Shown in pieces: positions 1-5,809 of a stretch of DNA of 5,809 bases. Source of the stretch: Prolixibacteraceae bacterium (GTDB taxonomy: Bacteria; Bacteroidota; Bacteroidia; Bacteroidales; Prolixibacteraceae); the NCBI GenBank assembly GCA_003450125.1, contig DMFR01000011.1, positions 10,267 to 16,075 of the forward strand. Reading direction: 5' to 3'. A program made the translations under genes and the position numbers. Every line of letters begins with the position of its first letter. The first letter of the stretch is position 1. The notes below the pieces were generated by a model. That model did no database searches. It was given only the letters and a program-made list of their open reading frames with translations, and had not been told where the DNA came from.

Positions 1-1146
1 TTGCGGGTTTTCCTCGAAAGTACGTGGAATTGTTTGAGCGGGCAAGGAATTTTGATACGCTTTCCATTCTTCATCGGGCACCAACAGCCTTGGTTGATTG
101 GGGCGTCCACCGGTCATCAGGCATTGTTTGTCACCCACCATGATCATTCCGCTTCCGGGCAGCTTTTCCATATTCCAATCTTTGCGAAGATCGGGTTTTA
201 ATCCGCCTTCATACCAGCGCATGGTTAACGGAACTTTATTCCCACGTGCAGGAAAATCCCAACGAATAGTGGCCTGATCAGAAACAAATCCAGTATCAGC
301 AACAGGCGATTTAAACTCTGCTTCGACTACCTTGGGCATACCCATATCCAGTGACCAGAAAGGGGCGTCAAGCGTATGGCAGCACCAGTCGCCCATTTCA
401 CCATTGCCAAAATCGAACCAACTGCGCCATGTTTTAGGGGCATAAATTCCATTGTAAGGGCGCATGGCTGCTGGCCCAACCCATAAATCCCAGTCGAAAT
501 AAGCTGGAACGGGTTGTTCTGCGGGTGGAAAGCTTTCTGGCTTATTGAAATATTTACCAGGACCAAAATCAGGACCATCAAACCAGGCAATTACTTCGGT
601 CACGTTGCCCAATAACCCGGCATCGTACCATTCTTTTACAAGGCGGATTCCGTTGGTCGTGTGACCCTGATTGGCCATTTGAGTAATTACATTATAATGT
701 TTGGCCGCTTTTTGAAGTGTGCGTAATTGCCAGATGTTGTGTGCGAGAGGTTTTTCCACAATTACATGTTTTCCCAATTGCATGGCGGCCATTGCTGCCG
801 GAAAATGGGAATGGTCAGGAGTGCAAACCATTACTGCATCAATTTCCTTGTGCATTTGGTCAAACATAACGCGGTAATCCTTGAACCGCTTTGCTTTTGG
901 CATTTGTTTGAAAGCTTCTGCTGCACGATTATCGTCCACGTCACACAAGGCTACAATATTTTCATTCCATGTTGGATCTTTCTGGTTAATGAGCTTGCTC
1001 CAATTCGATTGGCCTTGTCCTCCAACGCCAATAATGGCAATGTTTAAACGCCTGGAAGGAGAACAACTTATTAGATTCGGTATGAAGAAAGCGCCGGCAG
1101 ATAATATGGATGCCGATTTCAGGAAATCTCTTCTGGTAGGTTTCAT
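1..1146 (-). CDS. Gfo/Idh/MocA-family oxidoreductase, Tat-exported, 3' end cut by window edge
   Basis: The minus-strand frame from the ATG at 1146 is open for 382 codons to the window edge, so the C-terminus is missing (family members of this type are usually about 430-480 aa). The N-terminus MKPTRRDFLK carries a twin-arginine motif (R5, R6), then a hydrophobic stretch ending LISC (C28), a possible lipobox. A Rossmann dinucleotide fold begins at residue 35 with NIAIIGVGGQGQ. CTPDHSH (108-114) and the conserved EKP (131-133) follow, both typical of the family. DWCCHTLD (253-260) carries the His (H257) and Asp expected in the sugar-binding domain. Members use NAD(P) to oxidise or reduce sugars and related compounds, and some use tightly bound NAD for redox-assisted glycoside cleavage. 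Export implies periplasmic or membrane-anchored action with folded, cofactor-loaded protein. It lies 125 bp behind the T9SS protein, beyond a probable terminator, so it may have its own promoter. Family is confident; substrate is unknown. The start is set by the Tat motif. Confidence 0.93.
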   Translation of the reverse strand, partial: MKPTRRDFLKSASILSAGAFFIPNLISCSPSRRLNIAIIGVGGQGQSNWSKLINQKDPTWNENIVALCDVDDNRAAEAFKQMPKAKRFKDYRVMFDQMHKEIDAVMVCTPDHSHFPAAMAAMQLGKHVIVEKPLAHNIWQLRTLQKAAKHYNVITQMANQGHTTNGIRLVKEWYDAGLLGNVTEVIAWFDGPDFGPGKYFNKPESFPPAEQPVPAYFDWDLWVGPAAMRPYNGIYAPKTWRSWFDFGNGEMGDWCCHTLDAPFWSLDMGMPKVVEAEFKSPVADTGFVSDQATIRWDFPARGNKVPLTMRWYEGGLKPDLRKDWNMEKLPGSGMIMVGDKQCLMTGGRPNQPRLLVPDEEWKAYQNSLPAQTIPRTFEENPQ

Positions 1147-1202
1147 AGTTGGGTTTGAGTTAGAATTAATCAGACGTTAAAGTTAAAATAATTTTTAACT
1201 AA

Positions 1203-1243
1203 CTTTTCCAAAGTTCTATACTTAGTATAAAACTTTGGAAAAG
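1203..1243 (-). terminator. Probable intrinsic terminator of the triple-module protein gene
   Basis: Positions 1203-1215 and 1231-1243 form a perfect 13-bp inverted repeat (CTTTTCCAAAGTT and its complement). Inside the loop a second 5-bp stem, TATAC/GTATA (1217-1221 with 1225-1229), closes on a 3-nt loop, with one C/A mismatch between the two stems. The hairpin starts about 30 bp past the stop codon at 1272. On the minus strand it is followed by the AT-rich run TTAGTTAAAAATTATTTT, T-rich but not an uninterrupted T-tract. On the plus strand the flank is less suitable. This points to termination or attenuation between the upstream gene and the oxidoreductase gene. Confidence 0.6.
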
Positions 1244-1273
1244 GTGTTGTAATTGGAAAAGTTGTTGTTAATT
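1237..1273. repeat. Short imperfect tandem repeat
   Basis: GGAAAAGGTGTTGTAATT (1237-1254) is followed directly by GGAAAAGTTGTTGTTAATT (1255-1273), differing by one substitution and one inserted T. The first copy overlaps the right arm of the probable terminator and the second reaches the stop codon of the T9SS protein gene. It may be a small duplication from slippage; no function is evident. Confidence 0.5.
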
Positions 1274-2495
1274 ATTTAATAGCTACCTTTTTAGTCGCCC
1301 CGTCTACCCGAACAATGTATATCCCGCTATGTAGAGATTTTGAAATAAAGGTACCCACAATCTTTTTGGTTTGAAGGATTCGACCGGTGATATCAAATAC
1401 ATCCACCTTTGAAGTAACCCCCTCAACAACAATACTTGAATTACGGGTGTAAATGATGTTAGAGGCTTCTCTTACTTCAGAAATTGCTGTTGGAATTAAC
1501 CAATTGATTACGGTTATACTAATATTTGCATCAGCTGGAAATGATGCTGTACGATTTGCCCGTTGTGCACCTGTTTCATCGACTTCAGGAAAACCCCAAT
1601 CCGGCTTGTTGTACAACCGATATTCAATAGCCTGTACCAGAGGAGCAGTAAAAGAGAAAGTGCCATCTGGATTTTTAACCCCTTTGACCGCTTTAGTCAT
1701 ATCCCATCCCAAATAATCTCCTTGAATCCAGACACTGTCTGTCCCTGCAGGCACGGTTGCCGTGATATGGATATCGCCTACTTTTGAAGGATCGTAGATG
1801 AGTTTCCACGCCGTTACAATTGGGTTGACTTCCGGATAATGATAATCAACTACCGGGGTTTGTTCGAATGACCAGGCCGGCCCCGAACAGAAATGATAAG
1901 CCAATAAATTGGCATCAGGGGTATAAATCGTTTTTTCAAAAACGATTGTTCCATCAGGATTTGTCTTGATTTTTTTCATCTTAATACTGTCAGCAGGAGC
2001 AGTAGGACCAAACCAGTTGTTGAAATTACCTACAATGTAACATTCAATTGTTCCAGCCGGAGTTAATACATCGATGGTAACATTCTTAGGTAGTGGTTGA
2101 ACAGCCGGATTGTAAACTAAAGCCCAGCTTTTAACAACATCATTTCCGTTTGAATCTGCATATTTACGGTTGGCAGCCAATTCACTCCCATCGGCATTTT
2201 TTTCTATATAAGCATAGTTCGCATCATTACCACTGGCATATTTATATTCCATGTTTTCTTTGGTAATTCCTGAAGCAAAAGTTGCATCATCTAGTGTGAG
2301 TGTGTAGTGAGTGGCATCCACTTTTGTCATTTGCACCATTTTGGTTGGATCCCAACCTTGAAAGTTGCCAACCATCCAAACCTGGTATGTTGGCGTAGGG
2401 ACAGTTACATTAAAAACCACATTAGCAGCCCATGCTGACTGCCATGCAGCAAACATGCTCAAAAGAGCAATTACGAACGTAAATAGTCTTTTCAT
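1272..2495 (-). CDS. T9SS-sorted protein with three CBM20/SusE-F-like modules
   Basis: This complete 407-aa protein starts with a Sec signal peptide (hydrophobic FTFVIALLSMFAAW, likely cleavage after SAWA, about residue 23) and has no lipobox Cys. Three beta-sandwich modules follow: about 26-130, 137-236 and 241-334. Each opens with a hydrophobic strand and a VGNFxGW-type motif (VWMVGNFQGWDP at 39-50, CYIVGNFNNWFGP at 152-164, VWIQGDYLGWDM at 255-266) and ends in a W-containing strand (SWALVYNP, AWKLIYDP, INWLIP). Modules 1 and 3 share an ANR motif (108-110, 313-315) that module 2 lacks. The motif pattern resembles CBM20/CBM48 and SusE/SusF starch-binding modules. Residues about 341-407 look like a type A T9SS sorting domain: VDVFDITGR (364-372), then SGIYIVRV (390-397) and a basic end, KKVAIK. 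The protein should cross the outer membrane through T9SS and be attached to the surface or released. It has no catalytic domain, so it is probably a glycan-binding protein, perhaps for an alpha-glucan. A 123-bp gap separates it from the upstream lipoprotein gene. Confidence 0.88.
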   Translation of the reverse strand: MKRLFTFVIALLSMFAAWQSAWAANVVFNVTVPTPTYQVWMVGNFQGWDPTKMVQMTKVDATHYTLTLDDATFASGITKENMEYKYASGNDANYAYIEKNADGSELAANRKYADSNGNDVVKSWALVYNPAVQPLPKNVTIDVLTPAGTIECYIVGNFNNWFGPTAPADSIKMKKIKTNPDGTIVFEKTIYTPDANLLAYHFCSGPAWSFEQTPVVDYHYPEVNPIVTAWKLIYDPSKVGDIHITATVPAGTDSVWIQGDYLGWDMTKAVKGVKNPDGTFSFTAPLVQAIEYRLYNKPDWGFPEVDETGAQRANRTASFPADANISITVINWLIPTAISEVREASNIIYTRNSSIVVEGVTSKVDVFDITGRILQTKKIVGTFISKSLHSGIYIVRVDGATKKVAIK

Positions 2496-2546
2496 AATAA
2501 TAGTTTTTTAATTGTTTAAATTTGTTCAAATTCAATTCATCGGAGC

Positions 2547-2612
2547 GTCATCCTGAACTTGTTTCAGGATCCCCATTTATGCGAGGAGATCCTGAAACAA
2601 GTTCAGGATGAC
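2547..2612. repeat. REPIN-like nested palindromic intergenic repeat
   Basis: Positions 2547-2571 and 2588-2612 are a perfect 25-bp inverted repeat around a 16-nt spacer. Each arm is itself a hairpin: ATCCTGAA, 5-nt loop, TTCAGGAT (2550-2557 with 2563-2570, and 2589-2596 with 2602-2609). The octamer thus occurs four times, and the RNA or DNA could fold as one long hairpin or as two small ones, the layout of a paired REP (REPIN) element. It begins 6 bp past the stop codon of the SusE-like gene. I recall closely similar sequences dispersed between genes in many Bacteroidota genomes, but could not check this here. It may act as a terminator, attenuator or mRNA-stability element between the two genes, or simply be a mobile repeat. 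No clear T-tract follows on either strand. Confidence 0.85.
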
Positions 2613-2618
2613 AGGATA

Positions 2619-4028
2619 TTAGTTCAATTTTACAGATGTTATGGTATGGTCATTCTTATTAAGGGTAATGCGATAGACTCCATCGAAGATATCAGTACTT
2701 AATGTCACCACATTGCCTACTAATCCGGCATCACCGGTTGCATAGAACGGGGGGGATACAGTGTAAGAGGTAGACCATTCTTCGTGTCCATCCCACCAGC
2801 CACGTTTGTGGAAGAACTTGAAATTCAACGTTCCCCATTTGTCAGTACCCGGAGTGTTTTGCACATATACCGTTATTTGGTAAATGCCCGGAGAAACCAA
2901 TCGGGCAGGAATATAATCCAACGGACTATTCCAATTCCAACTGGAAGTTGTGACGTAAGGCTTTGAAGGCCGTCCGAAACCTTGGCCGCAAACCCAAAGC
3001 GCATCAGGATATAATAACTCCGGTTGAGGTTCAATATACAAATAGTTGGCAGTGGTTAAATAATAGGCTTTGTATAAGCCTGTCTTGCCTAAGAATTTAG
3101 CCGTATTCGTTCCTGTTACTTCGAAATAATCAGGTGAAATATTATTGGCAAGATCGGTGGTAATTCCAGAACCCGAAAAAGTAACTTCTACATTCTCCCC
3201 AAAATAAATATTGTTTCCCCTAAAATCCGTGTTATTGATCAACGTGGGTGGGTTCGGCGGTAAATCTGCAATCACATCAAGGGTTGTAACCGGCTCAAGT
3301 AATTTACCACCTAATTTAGTAGTAAAGTGCAGGGCATCAAAAGTAAATTTAGAAATGCCCACCAGTGTTGCATCGGTTGCATTGATAGATTCTCCCGTCT
3401 GATCAATTAACCCAATACCATCGCCCACTTTCCCGAAAACCATACCTGACCAGTCGATGCGTTTAAATTTATCCACCTTGGTGGCCAGTTTATAGCTGAA
3501 TGATGTGCCATACAATAACCCTGTAGCTTGATAGATTAAACTATCCGCATTGACCAATACCAATTTTGCTGTCGCACCTGTACCGAAGTCGGGAACAATG
3601 TACAAATCGGTAATAAGCGGCCGTTTTGCAATCGTTGTACTTACCATCGAATCTTTCTCAATTCCACTAACGTTGGTGGAAGCTAGATGAACTTCTACGG
3701 GTGTATTGTCAGGACGGTTGGCCACAAAGGGTATTGCATAAGTTCTCTTAATACTGGCCTTATTCCCTTTTGTTCGAATCACGTCAGAAGTTACGATGTC
3801 GTTATTGACCACTATTTTAACCGCCAAGGTTGATAACGGCGCTACCTTATCAGATACCCCAACATGTAGATGTATCGAATCACCATAAGTAATCACACTT
3901 TCCGCAACGATTACTGTGTCTATTGAGGGTGTCGATTTAGGATACCTAACAACAACATCATTTTTGGAGCAAGCCCAAAGGCAATAGGTCATCCCAATCA
4001 ACACGATGAATTTTATACTTTTTTTCAT
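2619..4028 (-). CDS. SusE-position surface glycan-binding lipoprotein (putative)
   Basis: This complete 469-aa lipoprotein begins MKKSIKFIVLIGMTYCLWAC, with a signal peptide and lipobox Cys at residue 20, followed by SKNDVVV. Residues about 35-135 look like an Ig-like beta-sandwich (TVIVAESVITYGDSIHLHV and following strands). A middle beta-rich region covers about 138-255. A Pro-rich linker (DLPPNPPTL, 255-263) leads to a C-terminal region of about 265-469, rich in Trp and Tyr: SSWNWNSPLDY (362-372) and FFHKRGWWDGHEEW (405-418) could supply a stacking platform for sugar rings. The layout recalls multi-domain SusE-position proteins annotated with DUF5016/DUF5125/DUF5121 domains, but that match is from memory and unverified. 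Its place right after susD (44 bp) and its lipid anchor fit an outer-leaflet binding protein that helps SusCD. It has no recognisable enzyme motifs. The role is inferred mainly from position; the ligand is unknown. Confidence 0.82.
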   Translation of the reverse strand: MKKSIKFIVLIGMTYCLWACSKNDVVVRYPKSTPSIDTVIVAESVITYGDSIHLHVGVSDKVAPLSTLAVKIVVNNDIVTSDVIRTKGNKASIKRTYAIPFVANRPDNTPVEVHLASTNVSGIEKDSMVSTTIAKRPLITDLYIVPDFGTGATAKLVLVNADSLIYQATGLLYGTSFSYKLATKVDKFKRIDWSGMVFGKVGDGIGLIDQTGESINATDATLVGISKFTFDALHFTTKLGGKLLEPVTTLDVIADLPPNPPTLINNTDFRGNNIYFGENVEVTFSGSGITTDLANNISPDYFEVTGTNTAKFLGKTGLYKAYYLTTANYLYIEPQPELLYPDALWVCGQGFGRPSKPYVTTSSWNWNSPLDYIPARLVSPGIYQITVYVQNTPGTDKWGTLNFKFFHKRGWWDGHEEWSTSYTVSPPFYATGDAGLVGNVVTLSTDIFDGVYRITLNKNDHTITSVKLN

Positions 4029-4072
4029 GACCTTCTATTTGGTTGATTAATAATTACTAATTATTGGATAAA

Positions 4073-5566
4073 TCAATAACCAGGATTTTGAAGCATCGAT
4101 GGATTTTTGTCTATTTGTGGCTGCGGTATTGGCATTACTGTTTTTTCCTGTGTTACCACAGCCATTGGCAAACGACCAACATCTCTGCTGTTCAAAGAAT
4201 TCATAACCGTAAACACCTTTCCGGTTCGAACCAAATCGAACCAGCGTTGTCCTTCAAAAGCCAATTCTAACCTTCTTTCGTTGAGAACATCATCGGCTGT
4301 AACAGCAGTCAACCCAGGGAGTTTTGCCCGCGTACGAATGCGGTTAACCAATGCAGTGGCTTCTGCAACATTTCCTTGGGCAACATCCGCTTCCGCTTTC
4401 AGCAACAGAATATCTGCCAAACGTATTTTGATATTACTGTTAAATTTAGAACGATATTTATACATAAAGGGATAGCCCTTTGATGGATAATGATTGCTCC
4501 AGGTTACATCAGCAGTAATGATGGTTTCTTTCTTTCGTTCCGTATCACCTGCCTTGTCAAATGCAGCTATCAAGTCGCGGGTGGGTGTAAACCACTTTGC
4601 CCAATCGTATACGCTGGTGGAACTTGAGACATCTACACCACACATCCATGTGAGCCAGTCCCCACCCTCAGAAAAGGTGATTTCAAAAATAGATTCTGAA
4701 GTATTCCTGTTTTTAACATCTGTATTGTCAGCCTTCATGTTAAACAAATCGCCATAGTTAGGAACGAGTGAAACATCTTTTTCGACTTCCGAGCAATACT
4801 GGATAACTTTGTCATAATCTCTAACAGGCGCTTCCGCATATATTTTTGCCAGCAAGGCATTTGCCACCGTTCTTGAAAATTTAAACTTGTTGCTATTATC
4901 AATGGCAGGTGCTCCACCAGGTTCCAAGGCCGTATTCAAATCCTTGATAATTTGGGCATAAACCTCCGCTACCGTGTTTTTCTTGGGATAATACAGTGGA
5001 TAGACTTGTTCTATATTGGCCGATGTGATGGCTGGGGGTTCTAGCAATATTAACGGCACATCGCCCCAAAGGCGTACCATATCGAAATAAATCATGGAGC
5101 GTAAGACCAAGGCTTCCGATTTCCATTGTTTTCGTTCGGCCTGTGTCAGTGAGACATCTGGTACAGAATCAACATTATCGATCACACTGTTGGTCGCTGC
5201 TACTATCCCAAAATAATTGTCCCAATCGCGATTAATATTTTTGTTATTCCCATCTTGTGTTTGTTGCTCCAATTGTGTCAATTCAAGATCGGTTGCACCA
5301 CGATAGGCATTATCGGCATGGGTATCTGAGTAGACCAAATAATCAAGTGACCAGGATTCCACTTTATCAGTCGCCAATTGATTATACATGTAATCGTACT
5401 GGGTTTTCATTTCAGCTTTGGTCTTAAACTTTACAGTCCCCCCCGTGCTGTCCTGTCCACCAACAGTCAGTTCACTGAAATCTGAAATGGGATCACGATT
5501 GAGTGAACAAGCGCTTATGAATATGGATGCAGCTATCAAATAGCCCAGTTTTATTGTTTTTTTCAT
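4073..5566 (-). CDS. SusD/RagB-family outer-membrane glycan-binding lipoprotein
   Basis: This complete 497-aa protein is of normal length for the family. Its signal peptide, MKKTIKLGYLIAASIFISAC, ends in a lipobox Cys at residue 20. Family hallmarks are the N-terminal region with DWDNYFGIVAATNSVID (114-130), EALVLRSMIYFDMVRLWGDV (151-170, the helical repeat core followed by the conserved GDVPL), IRLADILLLKAEA (381-393), LVNRIRTRAKLPG (406-418), ERRLELAFEGQRWFDLVRTG (430-449), and the C-terminus VMPIPQPQIDKNPSMLQNPGY (477-497). SusD proteins sit as a lid on the SusC barrel, bind oligosaccharide at the cell surface and deliver it for TonB-driven import. The gene starts 11 bp after the susC stop, so the two are almost certainly co-transcribed. 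The specific sugar cannot be read from the sequence. Family assignment is very secure. Confidence 0.98.
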   Translation of the reverse strand: MKKTIKLGYLIAASIFISACSLNRDPISDFSELTVGGQDSTGGTVKFKTKAEMKTQYDYMYNQLATDKVESWSLDYLVYSDTHADNAYRGATDLELTQLEQQTQDGNNKNINRDWDNYFGIVAATNSVIDNVDSVPDVSLTQAERKQWKSEALVLRSMIYFDMVRLWGDVPLILLEPPAITSANIEQVYPLYYPKKNTVAEVYAQIIKDLNTALEPGGAPAIDNSNKFKFSRTVANALLAKIYAEAPVRDYDKVIQYCSEVEKDVSLVPNYGDLFNMKADNTDVKNRNTSESIFEITFSEGGDWLTWMCGVDVSSSTSVYDWAKWFTPTRDLIAAFDKAGDTERKKETIITADVTWSNHYPSKGYPFMYKYRSKFNSNIKIRLADILLLKAEADVAQGNVAEATALVNRIRTRAKLPGLTAVTADDVLNERRLELAFEGQRWFDLVRTGKVFTVMNSLNSRDVGRLPMAVVTQEKTVMPIPQPQIDKNPSMLQNPGY

Positions 5567-5577
5567 CTTTGCAATTG

Positions 5578-5809
5578 TTAAAATTCAACATTAATTCCAA
5601 TCACATAACTCTTCGATTGCGGGTAGGTGCCATAATCAACACCTTGTATAATTGCACTTTCTTCTCTGTTGGCACTATTACCATATTGGCTGACTTCAGG
5701 ATCAAATCCTTTGAACTTGGTAAAAGTCAAGAGGTTTTGTGCCGTAAAATAGGGCTGCAGCTTGGTGATGTTCACTTTTTTTAACCACTCACCCGCGAAA
5801 TTATAAGCC
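5578..5809 (-). CDS. SusC/RagA-family TonB-dependent receptor, C-terminal fragment at window edge
   Basis: Only the last 76 residues are present; the frame is open to the right edge and the 5' part (normally a protein of about 1000 aa) lies outside. The fragment reads AYNFAGEWLKKVNITKLQPY, then FTAQNLLTFTKFKGFDPEV, then GVDYGTYPQSKSYVIGINVEF and stop. The run LKK..ITKL..Y.TAQNL.T.TK..G.DPEV, followed by DYG.YPQ.....G.N..F, is the classic C-terminal end of SusC-like receptors, and the final Phe is the usual outer-membrane beta-barrel signal recognised by the BAM machinery. The protein would form the TonB-energised import barrel that pairs with the SusD protein encoded 11 bp downstream. Confidence 0.96.
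   Translation of the reverse strand, partial: AYNFAGEWLKKVNITKLQPYFTAQNLLTFTKFKGFDPEVSQYGNSANREESAIIQGVDYGTYPQSKSYVIGINVEF

Noticed and set aside
1..201. Plus-strand open frame of 66 codons at the left edge
   Set aside because: It lies antisense to the clearly conserved oxidoreductase frame and its product resembles no family.
327..590. Minus-strand 87-codon open frame
   Set aside because: It is an out-of-frame shadow inside the oxidoreductase gene; the +0 frame carries the family motifs throughout with no frameshift.
727..1180. Two overlapping plus-strand open frames (727-1047 and 881-1180)
   Set aside because: Both are antisense to the N-terminal Rossmann region of the oxidoreductase; their translations look random, with many Cys, His and Phe.
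1147..1200. Possible Bacteroidota-type promoter (TAnnTTTG at -7, TTTG at -33) ahead of the oxidoreductase gene
   Set aside because: TAACTTTA is one base off the -7 consensus, and the nearest upstream TTTG leaves a spacer of about 23 nt, too long for a confident call.
1453..1787. Plus-strand open frames antisense to the T9SS protein gene
   Set aside because: They are shadows of the opposite-strand coding sequence, with no recognisable domain or leader.
2519..2532. Small inverted repeat AATTTG-TT-CAAATT upstream of the T9SS protein gene
   Set aside because: It has only 6-bp AT-rich arms with a 2-nt centre, expected by chance in such a leader; no operator can be supported.
4031..4036. AGAAGG (minus strand) as a Shine-Dalgarno site for the SusE-like gene
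   Set aside because: Only 2 nt separate it from the ATG, too close for normal pairing, and this phylum seldom relies on Shine-Dalgarno sites.
4107..4757. Plus-strand open frames of 122 and 87 codons antisense to susD
   Set aside because: The susD frame on the other strand is intact and strongly conserved; these frames show no protein-like features.

Overview
The window looks like one end of a polysaccharide utilization locus (PUL) from a member of the Bacteroidota. All recognisable genes lie on the minus strand, so transcription runs from high to low coordinates. The evidence for the phylum is a SusC/SusD pair, lipoprotein signal peptides of the Bacteroidota kind, a type IX secretion (T9SS) C-terminal sorting domain, AT-rich leaders with little Shine-Dalgarno signal, and moderate to low GC by eye. 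T9SS is generally absent from gut Bacteroides, so an environmental lineage (for example Marinilabiliales, Cytophagales, Flavobacteria or Sphingobacteria) is more likely. I cannot name a genus.

Layout in order of transcription: (1) 5809-5578, the last 76 codons of a SusC-type TonB-dependent receptor, cut by the window edge. (2) 5566-4073, a complete SusD/RagB lipoprotein, 11 bp behind susC. (3) 4028-2619, a SusE-position surface lipoprotein of 469 aa, 44 bp behind susD, presumably a glycan-binding protein. (4) A 123-bp gap holding a perfect 25-bp inverted repeat whose arms are each a smaller hairpin (REPIN-like). (5) 2495-1272, a 407-aa secreted protein with three tandem CBM20/SusE-F-like beta-sandwich modules and a T9SS sorting domain. 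(6) A 125-bp gap with a strong 13-bp hairpin, probably a terminator. (7) 1146-1, the first 382 codons of a Gfo/Idh/MocA-family oxidoreductase with a twin-arginine signal and a possible lipobox, running off the left edge.

Working model: SusC and SusD form the outer-membrane glycan importer, the SusE-like lipoprotein and the T9SS-delivered three-module protein capture glycan at the surface, and the exported oxidoreductase may act on sugars or glycosides in the periplasm. CBM20-like modules hint at an alpha-glucan, but no glycoside hydrolase lies in the window, so the substrate is not established. The locus is a fairly standard PUL. The most distinctive points are the T9SS sorting signal on a SusF-like protein, the nested palindromic repeat, and the exported oxidoreductase next to the PUL. 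No CRISPR array, tRNA, rRNA or transposase was seen, and no gap between genes exceeds 125 bp.
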